Assembly: GCF_020400825.1 (NCBI RefSeq)
Contig: NZ_JAINVH010000020.1
Coordinates: 1-64,000 of the forward strand
Length of the DNA stretch: 64,000 bases
DNA from: Streptomyces sp. HPF1205
GTDB taxonomy: Bacteria; Actinomycetota; Actinomycetes; Streptomycetales; Streptomycetaceae
Direction: 5' to 3'
Program-made: the position numbers and the translations under genes
Shown: in pieces, positions 1 through 7,871 of the stretch
How positions within the stretch are numbered: the stretch's first letter is position 1
Layout: each line of letters begins with the position of its first letter
The notes under the pieces: generated by a model
Database searches by the model: none
What the model was told of the DNA's origin: nothing
Seen by the model: the letters and a program-made list of their open reading frames with translations, nothing else

Positions 1-2
1 CC

Positions 3-539
3 GCCTGGGCCGTCACGGCCGGCCTGACCGGCGGTGCCATGATCGCCGTCTCCGTGCTGGCGTTGCAGGCCAGCGGCGCGCCCGCGGCGAAGAACAACGC
101 CGCCCCGCCCAGCCCGCGCGCCTCGGCCACGACCCACCCGCACACCCCGCCGCCCCCGCCGCCGGTCCCGGCCCACTCCGGCATCGGCAAGCGCGTCGTG
201 TACTCCCTGTCGCAGCACCGGGTGTGGCTCGTGCCGGCCTCCGGCAAGCCCGTGACGACCTTCACCGTCCAACCCGGCACCGTCCCGCCCAGGCCCGGCC
301 CGCACCTGGTCACCCGCCGCAAGTCCGCCGGCGTCGGCACCGACGGCGCGTCCATCGAGCACATCGTGTTCTTCGACTACACCGCCGAGACGTGGGTCGC
401 CTTCTCCTCGGCCACCAGCGACAAGGTCGCCGCCCCCGACCCGTCCCTCCACACCGGCGCCATCCGCTCCCACCGCGCCCAGGGCACCGCCATCTGGAAC
501 GCCACCCGCATGGGGTCCGAGATCTACGTGGTGCGCTGA
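3..539 (+). CDS. L,D-transpeptidase-like membrane-anchored protein, 5' partial
   Basis: The frame is open to the left window edge, and a hydrophobic stretch (AWAVTAGLTGGA running into MIAVSVLAL) precedes the first in-window ATG at 39, so the true start probably lies upstream. After this membrane anchor comes a Pro/Thr-rich linker (about residues 25-60). The extracellular domain begins KRVVYSLSQHRVWLV and contains GAIRSHRAQGTAIWN. The opening resembles the first strand of YkuD-type L,D-transpeptidase domains, but I do not see the HGT/SxGC(I/V)R catalytic Cys signature, so activity is doubtful. It ends convergently with the next gene and overlaps it by 16 bases. I call it a transpeptidase-fold-like cell-envelope protein of unknown function. 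Confidence 0.6.
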   Translation, partial: AWAVTAGLTGGAMIAVSVLALQASGAPAAKNNAAPPSPRASATTHPHTPPPPPPVPAHSGIGKRVVYSLSQHRVWLVPASGKPVTTFTVQPGTVPPRPGPHLVTRRKSAGVGTDGASIEHIVFFDYTAETWVAFSSATSDKVAAPDPSLHTGAIRSHRAQGTAIWNATRMGSEIYVVR

Positions 540-1702
540 CGCGGCGGTTCCCCCGCCGGCGGCCGGTGCGATTCCCCCGCCGGCGGCCGGTGGTGGGCCA
601 GGTCCGGCAGCAGCGCCGGGTCGACGGGGGCGGTGAGGCGGATCTCGGTGAGCAGGGCCGGGCAGCCCTCGGCGACGAGGCGGGCGACCGCGCTGAGGCG
701 GTGGTTGCCGTCCAGGACGAGCCGGCGGTCCCCGTCGAGGGCGTACGTGGCCAGGAGCAGGCCGATCTCCTCGCCGTCGTGCCGGGCCTCGTAGCGGGCG
801 TACAGGTGCTGGACGCGGGCCTGCCGCTCCGGATGGAGCACGGACCCGTCGCCGGCCAGGTCGCGGTGCCGCAGCGGCTGGGCGCGCTCGTGGTCGTAGC
901 CGATCTCGCGGGCGCCGTCGTGGTACCAGGGCGCGTAATAGCCGTCGAGGGCCGCCAGGTCGTAGGGCGCCACGGGCACCGACAGCTTGTCCAGCCGCAC
1001 CGAGCCGTCCTCGCGCGCAGCCAGGCCGGCCAGCGCGTCCCAGTCGAGCGCGGTGCGGATGCGGTCCGTGCTCTGCGTGAAGTGCGTACGGAACAGGTCG
1101 AAGGTGACCCCGCCGGTCAGCGCGCCCAGCCGGGCCGTCTCCCCGTCGAGCTCCCGCGCCCAGAACTCCGCCATCGTCGGCGACCTCCTCGCGTTGAACA
1201 CGGCCGTCTCGCGCAGCTTGCGCACGACGGTCACCAGGTCCGCCCAGTCCTCGTCCGTCCACTGCGTGTGCGCCCGCAGACTCGACGTCAGGCTCGCGCG
1301 CACCGCCGCGACCGCCCGCACCACCGTGCGCAGATATTCTTCCTGCATCGCCTCCCGGGCGAGCGGCAGCAGCGCCAGCCCGGCGCGGCAGTCGTACAGC
1401 GTCCGGTGCGTGCGGCTGGGCAGGCTGCCCGCCCGCAGCAGCGGAACCGCCGCGGTGAGGATCGCCACCTTCTCCGTCAGCTCCAGGTCGGCCATGGCCT
1501 CCTGGATGTGGCCCTGCCGCCGGGCCAGCAGCATGCCGACCACCATGGTGGCCACGGCCCCCAGCCCGAAACTGGACGCCCAGTCCGACCAGCTCCACGC
1601 CTCCCCCGCCACCCACAGCAGCAGGTCCAGCAGCCCGGCCGCCACCGGCAGCACCGCCAGCGGCCAGTAACCGCGCCACAGCGTACGTAAGGTGCCGCGC
1701 AT
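524..1702 (-). CDS. Membrane protein with C-terminal ParB/Srx-like DGNHR motif
   Basis: 392 aa. The ATG at 1702 is preferred over an upstream TTG (1720) because a GGGGGAGGCGAGG ribosome site lies directly before it. The N-terminus has two hydrophobic segments (about residues 12-32 and 45-62), followed by a long, mostly helical charged region. Near the C-terminus (about 330-370) is RLVLDGNHRLSAVARL followed by a beta-strand-like segment, the pattern of the ParB/sulfiredoxin fold nucleotide-binding motif (DGxHRxxA). The last ~25 residues repeat HRPPAGE. I do not recognise the full-length family. Combining a membrane anchor with a ParB/Srx-like element is unusual. It lies downstream of another uncharacterised membrane protein on the same strand. 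Confidence 0.6.
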   Translation of the reverse strand: MRGTLRTLWRGYWPLAVLPVAAGLLDLLLWVAGEAWSWSDWASSFGLGAVATMVVGMLLARRQGHIQEAMADLELTEKVAILTAAVPLLRAGSLPSRTHRTLYDCRAGLALLPLAREAMQEEYLRTVVRAVAAVRASLTSSLRAHTQWTDEDWADLVTVVRKLRETAVFNARRSPTMAEFWARELDGETARLGALTGGVTFDLFRTHFTQSTDRIRTALDWDALAGLAAREDGSVRLDKLSVPVAPYDLAALDGYYAPWYHDGAREIGYDHERAQPLRHRDLAGDGSVLHPERQARVQHLYARYEARHDGEEIGLLLATYALDGDRRLVLDGNHRLSAVARLVAEGCPALLTEIRLTAPVDPALLPDLAHHRPPAGESHRPPAGEPPRQRTT

Positions 1703-1857
1703 CCTCGCCTCCCCCGTCAAGGGGACGTTCGAAGGGCCCGCGCGAGTTCCACGCGATCAGGCCGCCGTGCGCTTGTCCACGGCGCGCGCCCGTCCGCCCC
1801 GCCGCGGCTTCGCCCCGGAGCACGCCACCTTGGGCTGGAACGTGATCGGCATCGCGG

Positions 1858-2916
1858 TCACGGTGCGGCGGCACCGCCCGGGCCACCGGTGCCGCCGGAG
1901 TGCGCGCGGTACGGGTCGAGAGCGGCGGCGCGCTCGTGGTACGGGGCCCGGGACAGGCGCGCCACCAGCGTCCACATGGCGCGCTCGGCCGCCAGATCGG
2001 CGGGCAGCACGAGACCGAGCGCCGCGGCCAGCGGCCCCCGGCCGACGTTGACCAGGGCGCGCACGGCGGCGGCCCACTCGTCGGTCGCTGCGACGGCACA
2101 GCGGTACCACACGGGTGTCAAGGCGGTCAGTACGGCCGCCACCGCGACCAGTTGGCCGGTGTCCGGCCGCGCTGACGCCAGCGCGGCCACGGCGCTCAGG
2201 GCGACGAGCGCGTGGCCGTACAGCAGGGCGACGAAGAAGTCGACGTTCGTACGGGCCAGGTCGACCTGGCGGCGCACCTGCTCGGGGGCCGTCCCGGTCA
2301 GCTCGTTCCACAGCACCTGGGTGTCGAGCCGGAACCGGTCGTACCCGTACTCCTCCAGCCGCCGGATGGCGTTGCCCAGCCGCGTGGGCGCGATCTGCCG
2401 GTCGTCCACCGGGAAACGCGCCAGCTTCTCCCGCAGCAGCGCCCGCCGCACCTCACTGCGCCGCCGGTCGTGCGCGGCGAACCGCGCCAGCCGCGGATCC
2501 TCCCGCAACCGCGCGAGCCGGACGGTGTCCTGCGCGGTCAGCTCGCCCGGCCGCTCCTGCTCCCGCCGCTCCAGCCGCAGCAGCGCCAGCCGGTCCGCGA
2601 GCAGCCCCTTGCCCCGGCCCAGCCGCGCGCACCCGGCCACGTACGCGCGCTCCGGCCACAGCAGATACCCCTCCAGTACGCGGTAGAGGGGGTTCTGCAG
2701 GGCGCTGAGCACCAGCCCGAGCAGTACGGATCCGGCGAGCAGCAGCAGCGCGGTGTCGCCCCGCGTGCCCGGCCACACCCGGGTCACGGGCGCGGTGTGC
2801 CGCAGGCTGGGCGCGACGGCGAAGAAGAACACGCTCAGGTTGACGGCCGTCGGCAGCAGCCACCCGACCAGCAGCGTCCACGCCCCGCCCAGGACACCCT
2901 TGGCGATGTCACCCAA
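1858..2916 (-). CDS. Uncharacterised multi-pass membrane protein
   Basis: 352 aa, apparently from a TTG at 2916, since no ATG or GTG gives a complete first helix. Two N-terminal transmembrane segments (about residues 10-35 and 53-73) are followed by a charged region of about 150 residues rich in Arg, Glu and Leu. Two further hydrophobic segments follow (about 228-245 and 253-275), then an amphipathic C-terminal part ending in Gly/Pro/Ala. No catalytic motif is recognised. It lies 42 bp downstream of the EACC1-like gene on the same strand, so the two may be cotranscribed. It could be a scaffold or effector partner of that gene, but this rests only on proximity. Confidence 0.6.
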   Translation of the reverse strand: MGDIAKGVLGGAWTLLVGWLLPTAVNLSVFFFAVAPSLRHTAPVTRVWPGTRGDTALLLLAGSVLLGLVLSALQNPLYRVLEGYLLWPERAYVAGCARLGRGKGLLADRLALLRLERREQERPGELTAQDTVRLARLREDPRLARFAAHDRRRSEVRRALLREKLARFPVDDRQIAPTRLGNAIRRLEEYGYDRFRLDTQVLWNELTGTAPEQVRRQVDLARTNVDFFVALLYGHALVALSAVAALASARPDTGQLVAVAAVLTALTPVWYRCAVAATDEWAAAVRALVNVGRGPLAAALGLVLPADLAAERAMWTLVARLSRAPYHERAAALDPYRAHSGGTGGPGGAAAP

Positions 2917-2958
2917 CGGTCGGCCCCGCTCGCCCAGACAGTAGGGCGGTCGTTCCGG

Positions 2959-3525
2959 TCACCACTCGTCGTCGTCCTCGTCGCCGAACGGCGGGCCGGG
3001 CGGGGTGTTGCGGACGGTCGAGGGCAGGCCCGTGAGGCTCCCGGGCGAGGGGGCGTTGGTGACGGAGACACCGGGCGAGGCCGTGTCGGTGTGCTTGTTC
3101 TTCGGCTTGACGATGCCGCCGGAGGCGGGGGTGTCGTCCGGGCCGTCCTCCCGGTCCCCCGGATCGGCCCTTCGCGCCTCCTTCTCGACGAAATCGGCCA
3201 GCGCCAGGGTCGTCTCCGCGGATGTCCAGTGCCCGACCGCCAGCTCCAGCGTGCGCCCGCCGGACAGGGTCAGGACGAGTCGCGTGGGTGACCGCCTGCG
3301 TTCGCTGAGCCAACCCAACAGCGCCCGCGCGAACGAGGCTCCGGACGGCCTGGTGAACGTGACCAGGATGGCAGGACGGTTCCCGGCCTCGTCCGGAACG
3401 TCGTCCTCGACGCTCACGCTCGTCGACGTCGCGAGTTCACCGTCACGCAGCATCGCGAGCAGCGACTCGTACTCGTCACGCGGCGATATGTGCGGCTCGA
3501 ACACGAGCCTGATCCTCAACGCCAC
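2959..3525 (-). CDS. EACC1-like (effector-associated constant component) protein
   Basis: 188 aa. The first ~115 residues resemble the actinobacterial EACC1 family: a short strand (ALRIRLVFEP), DEYESLLAMLRDGEL, a helix ending LLGWLSERRR, a strand pair TRLVLTLSGGRTLELAVG, then a helix. The remaining ~70 residues are a Pro/Ser/Thr/Asp-rich tail ending GDEDDDEW. In the literature EACC1 proteins are small constant partners of variable effectors in predicted NTP-dependent conflict systems; no classical effector (caspase, trypsin-like, STAND) is adjacent here. The nearest same-strand partners are two unknown membrane proteins downstream. The assignment rests on pattern recognition and could be wrong. 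Confidence 0.5.
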   Translation of the reverse strand: MALRIRLVFEPHISPRDEYESLLAMLRDGELATSTSVSVEDDVPDEAGNRPAILVTFTRPSGASFARALLGWLSERRRSPTRLVLTLSGGRTLELAVGHWTSAETTLALADFVEKEARRADPGDREDGPDDTPASGGIVKPKNKHTDTASPGVSVTNAPSPGSLTGLPSTVRNTPPGPPFGDEDDDEW

Positions 3526-3594
3526 TGCGTCCCCCGCCGGTCGCCCTGCTCCGTGCCCTTCAGGATACGGAGAGGGCTCGACGCGGCGGGCCCT

Positions 3595-3906
3595 TTACGG
3601 GGTCCCCACGCGGGCGGCGAACGCCGTGAAGGCGGTCCACTGCGTGGGGTCGAACGTAAGAGTGGGCCCCTCGGGCACCTTGGAGTCCCTGACGTGTACG
3701 GCTCCGGGGTGCGCGGCGACCTCGACGCAGGCTCCGCCGTCTTCGCTGCTGTAGCTGGACTTGTGCCAGTCGAAGGCTATTTCGACGCAGTTCCCGCCGT
3801 CTTCGCTGCTGTAGCTGGACTTGCGCCAGTCGAAGGCGACTTCAAGGCAGTCTCCGCCCTGGCTGCCGCTGTAGCTGGACTTGAACCACTTCAGTCGGGT
3901 GCTCAT
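3595..3906 (-). CDS. DUF397 protein with three tandem W-K-S-S-Y-S motifs
   Basis: 103 aa. DUF397 proteins are small partners of XRE/DUF5753 regulators in Streptomyces. The usual single opening motif (W.KSSYS...GG.CVEVA) is present three times here: WFKSSYSGSQGGDCLEVA, WRKSSYSSEDGGNCVEIA and WHKSSYSSEDGGACVEVA, at 20-residue spacing. The normal end follows once (VHVRDSKVPEGPTLTF...W..F). The start ATG at 3906 overlaps the XRE stop by one base (TGATG), and GGAGAG at the end of the XRE gene acts as ribosome site, so translation is probably coupled. The family likely acts with the upstream XRE and ATP-binding proteins in a developmental or antibiotic switch. Confidence 0.88.
   Translation of the reverse strand: MSTRLKWFKSSYSGSQGGDCLEVAFDWRKSSYSSEDGGNCVEIAFDWHKSSYSSEDGGACVEVAAHPGAVHVRDSKVPEGPTLTFDPTQWTAFTAFAARVGTP
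3721..3899 (-). repeat. Three-copy 60-bp in-frame tandem repeat
   Basis: Blocks beginning near 3721, 3781 and 3841 align at exactly 60 bp. The first two differ at only a few bases; the third is more diverged. Each encodes one 20-residue W-K-S-S-Y-S unit of the DUF397 protein, so the repeat preserves frame. Confidence 0.9.
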
Positions 3907-4736
3907 CACTCTCCTAGCAGCCGGTCCAACAGGTCCCCCGTCTCCTCATGGTTGAGGGCCTGCGTGCGCAGCATCGCATACTTGTGCCTCAAGATGCTGA
4001 CGTCGTTAGGGGCGTAGATGAGCTGACTGCCGCGCTGTGTCTCAGCGTAGGCGAGGTGATCGTTCTCGGGCGTTTCCAAGAGGACGAAAGGACCGTCGAG
4101 CGCCGCATGGGCCGTGCGCCCCAGTGGCAGGATCTGGATCGCGATACCTGGTACCTCGGCCATCCGACGCAGGTGGCGTAGTTGGCTCCGGTAGACCTCG
4201 TCACCACCGATCCGGTCTCTCACGATGGCCTCTGAGAGGATGAAGCTGGTGATCGGCGGAACCTTGCGTTGCAGGATCTCCTGACGTTCGAGCCGTGCAG
4301 ACACCCGGAACTCGATTTCCTCATCGCTCAGCGTAGGAATGTCGTTGTGGAAGACAGCCCTCATGTACGACTCGGACTGCAGCATGCCCGGAGCAACCTG
4401 GTTCTGGAACGAGGAGATCGCGATGGCCTCGCGTTCGAATTCGACGAACTCGACGGCCCAAACCGGAATAACGTCAGGCTCCGGCAGGTAGCTGACCGCA
4501 ACCTCCAGCGCCCCCTTCGTGTCGAGAATGCGGTCGAACTCCTGGGCGAGTGACAGCGTGAGGGGCCGCCGGCCCTGTTCGATCGACTCCAGCTTCGCCT
4601 GGCTGATGATGACCATGGGGGCCAACTGGGCCTGCGTGTAGCCCGCCGCCGCGCGGAAGAGGGCTAACTGGGCGCCCACCGACTGGAAGGGATTGGACTT
4701 CTTCTTGTTCGGCGGACGCCGTTTACGTGGTGCCAT
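3906..4736 (-). CDS. XRE-family regulator with DUF5753 domain (WhiJ-like), TTA-containing
   Basis: 276 aa from the ATG at 4736 (MAPRKRRPP). A Lys/Arg-rich N-terminus precedes a helix-turn-helix (about residues 18-75: LALFRAAAGYTQAQLA, ISQAKLESIEQGRRPL). DUF5753 then begins at EFVEFEREAIAISSFQNQVAPGMLQ and runs to the C-terminus (LLDRLLGE). This architecture is typical of the WhiJ-like regulators found with DUF397 and RsbW-like genes. Codon 24 (Leu, 4667-4665) is TTA, the only TTA I noticed in a gene here, which implies possible dependence on the bldA tRNA. The gene is divergent from the ATP-binding gene; a 27-bp inverted repeat between them is the obvious operator. Confidence 0.92.
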   Translation of the reverse strand: MAPRKRRPPNKKKSNPFQSVGAQLALFRAAAGYTQAQLAPMVIISQAKLESIEQGRRPLTLSLAQEFDRILDTKGALEVAVSYLPEPDVIPVWAVEFVEFEREAIAISSFQNQVAPGMLQSESYMRAVFHNDIPTLSDEEIEFRVSARLERQEILQRKVPPITSFILSEAIVRDRIGGDEVYRSQLRHLRRMAEVPGIAIQILPLGRTAHAALDGPFVLLETPENDHLAYAETQRGSQLIYAPNDVSILRHKYAMLRTQALNHEETGDLLDRLLGE

Positions 4737-4779
4737 GCGACCGTAGATACCCCACTTCCCCCAGACGCGTATCGTCGTG

Positions 4780-4806
4780 AACTCGTACAACGAAAACGTA
4801 CGAGTT
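4780..4806. promoter_or_regulatory. 27-bp inverted repeat between xre and ATPase genes
   Basis: Perfect 9-bp arms AACTCGTAC (4780-4788) and GTACGAGTT (4798-4806) with a 9-nt spacer. It lies 44 bp from both divergent starts (4736 and 4851), where an autoregulatory site of the XRE protein would be expected. Function is inferred from position and symmetry. Confidence 0.65.
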
Positions 4807-4850
4807 GCGTATCTGGTATCGCGCGGTCGCCGCGCGCCACGCTGGGCCGC

Positions 4851-5306
4851 ATGAACACCGAGCCTCAACTCAGCGACGTACGGGAGCGGTTCTATCCGCG
4901 GGAGCGGCGCTCCATTCCGGCCGCACGTAAGTTCGCACAGCAGGCCCTCAGCGATTGGGGGTTGAACGAGCGCAGCGACGACGTACTGGTGTGCGTCAGT
5001 GAATTGGCGACGAATGCGCTGCTGCACGGGGTGCCGCCCGGGAGGGGGTTTCTGCTGCTGCTGAAACGGGAGGACGGGGACCGGTTGCGGGTGGAGGTGC
5101 ACGACAGCGGGGACGGGCACCCGGCGATGCGGCGGCAGGGGGCGCAGGCGGAGGCCGGGCGGGGGCTGTGGCTGGTGGACGCGCTGGCCGACGCCTGGGA
5201 TGTGGGGGCGAGGGTGCCGGGGAAGATCGTGTGGTGCGAGTTCGCGATGAAGGACCATGAAGGAAGGGCCGCCGGAGCCGGGGAGCGGGAAAACCACGTG
5301 ACGTGA
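4851..5306 (+). CDS. RsbW-like ATP-binding (HATPase_c_2) regulatory protein
   Basis: 151 aa. It has the GHKL ATPase boxes of the RsbW/SpoIIAB group: N box ELATNALLHG (about residue 51), G1 box VEVHDSGDGHP (about 84) and G2 box GRGLWLVDALADAW (about 104). There is no histidine phosphoacceptor domain, so it is an anti-sigma or serine-kinase-like switch protein rather than a sensor kinase. It is divergent from the XRE/DUF397 pair, the standard Streptomyces three-gene arrangement, and would be expected to act with those proteins in the cytoplasm. Its stop overlaps the start of the EamA gene by 4 bases (GTGA). Confidence 0.9.
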   Translation: MNTEPQLSDVRERFYPRERRSIPAARKFAQQALSDWGLNERSDDVLVCVSELATNALLHGVPPGRGFLLLLKREDGDRLRVEVHDSGDGHPAMRRQGAQAEAGRGLWLVDALADAWDVGARVPGKIVWCEFAMKDHEGRAAGAGERENHVT

Positions 5307-6250
5307 GAGGTCCGAGCGCCGAGAATTCGCGAGTGACGAGTGTCGACATAGGTGGCACGGGACCCGGGCCGGTCCCGCGGTCCCGCCTGACCGCGGCGGC
5401 GGGGCGCGGCTTCGGCGCCGTACCGCCACCGGCCCTGGTCCTGCTCGGCATCGTGAGCGTCCAGCTCGGCTCGGCACTGGCCACGCACCTGTTCGGCGCG
5501 GTGGGCAGCCGCGGGGCGGTCGCGCTGCGGCTGTTCTTCGCGGCGGCGGTGCTGATGCTGGTGTGGCGGCCCTCGCCGCGGCTCGGCCGCCGTACCTGGG
5601 CCGTGGTGGTCGGCTACGGGGTCGTTCTCGGCTCGATGAACCTGTGCTTCTACCTCGCGCTGGACCGGATCCCGCTGGGGATCGCGGTCACCACGGAGTT
5701 CCTGGGGCCGCTGGCGGTGGCCCTGGCCGGGTCGAGGCGGTGGCTGGACGCCTTCTGGGCCCTGCTCGCGGGCGGCGGTGTGGTCCTGCTGGTGGAGGGG
5801 CGCGGGGACCTCGACCTGACCGGTTTCCTGTTCGCCCTGGCCGCGGGGACGTGCTGGGGGCTCTACATCCTGCTGAGCGCCGCGCTGGGCCGCCACACCA
5901 CGGAAGGCGACGGCCTGGCGCTGGCGATGGCCGTCGCGGCGCTGGTGGTCGTGCCGTTCGGCGCGGTCGCCGGCGGGACGGCATTGTTCCGGCCGTGGGT
6001 GCTGGCCGCGGGATTCGGCGTGGCGCTGCTGTCCTCGGTGGTGCCGTACTCGCTGGAGTTGGAGGCGCTGCGCAGCATCCCGCCGCGCGTGTTCGGCATC
6101 CTGATGAGCCTGGAACCGGCGGTGGCCGCCCTCATCGGCCTCGTCGTACTCCAGGAGCCCCTGCGCTGGACGCAGTGGATCGCGGTGCTGTGCGTGATCG
6201 CCGCGTCGGCGGGCGCGACGCTCGGCGACAAGCCCGACGCAGAGGCGTAG
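5303..6250 (+). CDS. EamA/RhtA-like drug or metabolite exporter
   Basis: 315 aa with about ten hydrophobic segments and two EamA repeats (first about residues 45-165, second about 170-310, including SSVVPYSLELEALRSIPPRVFGIL and LEPAVAALIGLVVLQE). This matches the RhtA-like group of inner-membrane exporters for amino acids and related small molecules. The GTG at 5303 overlaps the previous stop; another GTG at 5332 would remove ten residues and is equally possible. It ends convergently 17 bp before the GtrA gene. The substrate cannot be read from sequence. Confidence 0.88.
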   Translation: MRGPSAENSRVTSVDIGGTGPGPVPRSRLTAAAGRGFGAVPPPALVLLGIVSVQLGSALATHLFGAVGSRGAVALRLFFAAAVLMLVWRPSPRLGRRTWAVVVGYGVVLGSMNLCFYLALDRIPLGIAVTTEFLGPLAVALAGSRRWLDAFWALLAGGGVVLLVEGRGDLDLTGFLFALAAGTCWGLYILLSAALGRHTTEGDGLALAMAVAALVVVPFGAVAGGTALFRPWVLAAGFGVALLSSVVPYSLELEALRSIPPRVFGILMSLEPAVAALIGLVVLQEPLRWTQWIAVLCVIAASAGATLGDKPDAEA

Positions 6251-6267
6251 GCGAGGCGTACGGGGGT

Positions 6268-6753
6268 TCAGGCGGTCTCGGCCGGGTCGTCGGCGGCGGC
6301 GTCGTCGGCGTCGTCGGCCGGATCCGCGCCGGGCGGGCCCGGAGGCGGGCCGGGGGACGGGTCCTTGCGCGGGGCGACCAGGATCCGCCGGGTGAGCACG
6401 TACGTGAACGGGATCGCGAGCGCCGCCGCCGGCAGCGGCGCCGCCTTATTGCTCATCCCCACCCAGTCCACCAGGGCGAAGAGACCCGCGCTCTGCACCA
6501 CGTAGTTCGTGGCGTTGGTCAGTGGGAACAGGGCGAACTTCTGCCAGGTCGGCCGGGTGCGGTAGGTGAAGTAGGTGTTCATGAGGAACGAGCCGGTCAT
6601 GCTCAGGAGGAAGGCGAGGGTGTACGCGGCGAAGTACGGCAGCGCGGGCAGCAGCAGCCGGTAGCAGCCGTAGAAGGTGGCGGTGTTGACCGCCCCCACC
6701 AGGCAGAACCGCAGGATCTGCCCGAGCCGTGCCCGCCCGTCCGGGCCCGGCAT
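6268..6753 (-). CDS. GtrA-family membrane protein
   Basis: 161 aa with four transmembrane segments. It starts GQILRFCLVGAVNTATFYGCYRLL, contains SMTGSFLMNTYFTYR and NATNYVVQSAGLF, and has a Pro/Asp-rich cytoplasmic tail. These are GtrA/GtcA hallmarks: small proteins thought to help flip undecaprenyl-phosphate-linked sugars. The ATG at 6753 overlaps the stop of the upstream GT2 gene by one base. It is the last gene of a YfhO-GT2-GtrA operon, matching the parts of the CsbB/YfhO/GtcA surface glycosylation systems of Firmicutes. The undecaprenyl-linked donor sugar is inferred from family. Confidence 0.88.
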   Translation of the reverse strand: MPGPDGRARLGQILRFCLVGAVNTATFYGCYRLLLPALPYFAAYTLAFLLSMTGSFLMNTYFTYRTRPTWQKFALFPLTNATNYVVQSAGLFALVDWVGMSNKAAPLPAAALAIPFTYVLTRRILVAPRKDPSPGPPPGPPGADPADDADDAAADDPAETA

Positions 6754-7871
6754 CACACCACCTTGCCGCGCTGCGGCTCCCGGGCCGTGTGCCGTGCGGG
6801 GGTGCGGCCGGGCCCGGCGGGGCGGCGCTCCTTGACCAGGAAGTGCGGGCGGCGCTTGGTCTCGTAGTAGATGCGGCCGATGTACTCGCCGATGAGGCCG
6901 AGCATGACCATCTGCACGCCGCCCAGGCCCACGACGATGGCGACCAGGGTGACGTAACCGGGCAGCGTGACCCCGTACGCGAGGGCGGTCACGGCGACCC
7001 ACACCGCGTAGAGCCCGGCCAGGCCGGTGAGCGCCAGGCCGGCCCAGATGGCGGTGCGCAACGGGCGGTTGTTGAAGGAGAACAGGCCGTCCATGCCGTA
7101 GTTGACCAGTGTGCCGAGCCGCCACTTGGACTGGCCGGCCTCGCGGGCGGTGTCCGGGTAGTCGAAGCTGACGGTGTCGAAGCCGACCCACGAGAACAGG
7201 CCCTTGGAGAAGCGGTTGTACTCCGGCAGCGACAGCAGGGCGTCCACCACGGGCCGCGCGAGCAGCCGGAAGTCGCCCACGCCGTCGGTGAGTTCGACGT
7301 CGACCCACGAGTTGACCAGCCGGTAGTACAGGCGGGTCAGCGCCGACCGCAGCGGCTTGTCGTGCTCGCGGCCCCGGCGGGCGATCACCTGGTCGTGGCC
7401 GAGGGCGTACAGGTCGAGCATCCGGGCGATGAGCTCGGGCGGGTGCTGGAGGTCGGCGTCCATGATGATCACCGCGTCGCCGGTCGTCTCGCGCAGCCCG
7501 GCGAGCATCCCGGCCTCCTTGCCGAAGTTCCGGGTGAACGAGACGTAGCGGGTGGTGCGCGGGTGGCGCTCGGCGATGAGCCGGATCCGGGCCAGGGTGC
7601 GGTCGCTGCTGCCGTCGTCCACGTAGCAGATCTCGTACGCGACGGGGAGGTTGTCGAGCGTGGCGCGGGTGGCGGCGTCGAAGCGGTCGATGACCGCTTC
7701 CTCGTTGTAGCAGGGGACGACGAGCGAGAGCCTGCCCATCCGCGCTCTCGTCCGCGGGCCGGGCCGCGAGCCCGTGTGCGTACCGGTCCGCGTATCCGGG
7801 CGCGTATCCGGGCGCGTACCCGGGTGCGCGCCCGTCGGCCGGTCCGGCGGGCGGCCCGTCGGGGACCTCAT
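6753..7871 (-). CDS. GT2 polyprenyl-phosphate glycosyltransferase (CsbB/GtrB-like)
   Basis: 372 aa from an ATG at 7871 that forms an ATGA overlap with the YfhO stop; an ATG at 7739 (MGRLSLVVP) would give 328 aa. The GT-A domain has LSLVVPCYNEE, CYVDDGSSDRT, MDADLQHPPELI (DXD-type metal site) and DFRLLARPVVDAL. Two C-terminal transmembrane helices (about 275-345) and GEYIGRIYYETKRRPHFLV complete the DPM1/GtrB-like pattern. It should transfer a sugar from a nucleotide donor to undecaprenyl phosphate at the inner membrane face. The Arg/Pro/Thr-rich first 44 residues are not conserved-looking and may not be translated. Confidence 0.88.
   Translation of the reverse strand: MRSPTGRPPDRPTGAHPGTRPDTRPDTRTGTHTGSRPGPRTRARMGRLSLVVPCYNEEAVIDRFDAATRATLDNLPVAYEICYVDDGSSDRTLARIRLIAERHPRTTRYVSFTRNFGKEAGMLAGLRETTGDAVIIMDADLQHPPELIARMLDLYALGHDQVIARRGREHDKPLRSALTRLYYRLVNSWVDVELTDGVGDFRLLARPVVDALLSLPEYNRFSKGLFSWVGFDTVSFDYPDTAREAGQSKWRLGTLVNYGMDGLFSFNNRPLRTAIWAGLALTGLAGLYAVWVAVTALAYGVTLPGYVTLVAIVVGLGGVQMVMLGLIGEYIGRIYYETKRRPHFLVKERRPAGPGRTPARHTAREPQRGKVV

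Noticed and set aside
1692-3754. Several plus-strand frames opposite the membrane and EACC1-like genes
   Set aside because: Arg/Ala/Pro-rich antisense shadows with no ribosome sites.
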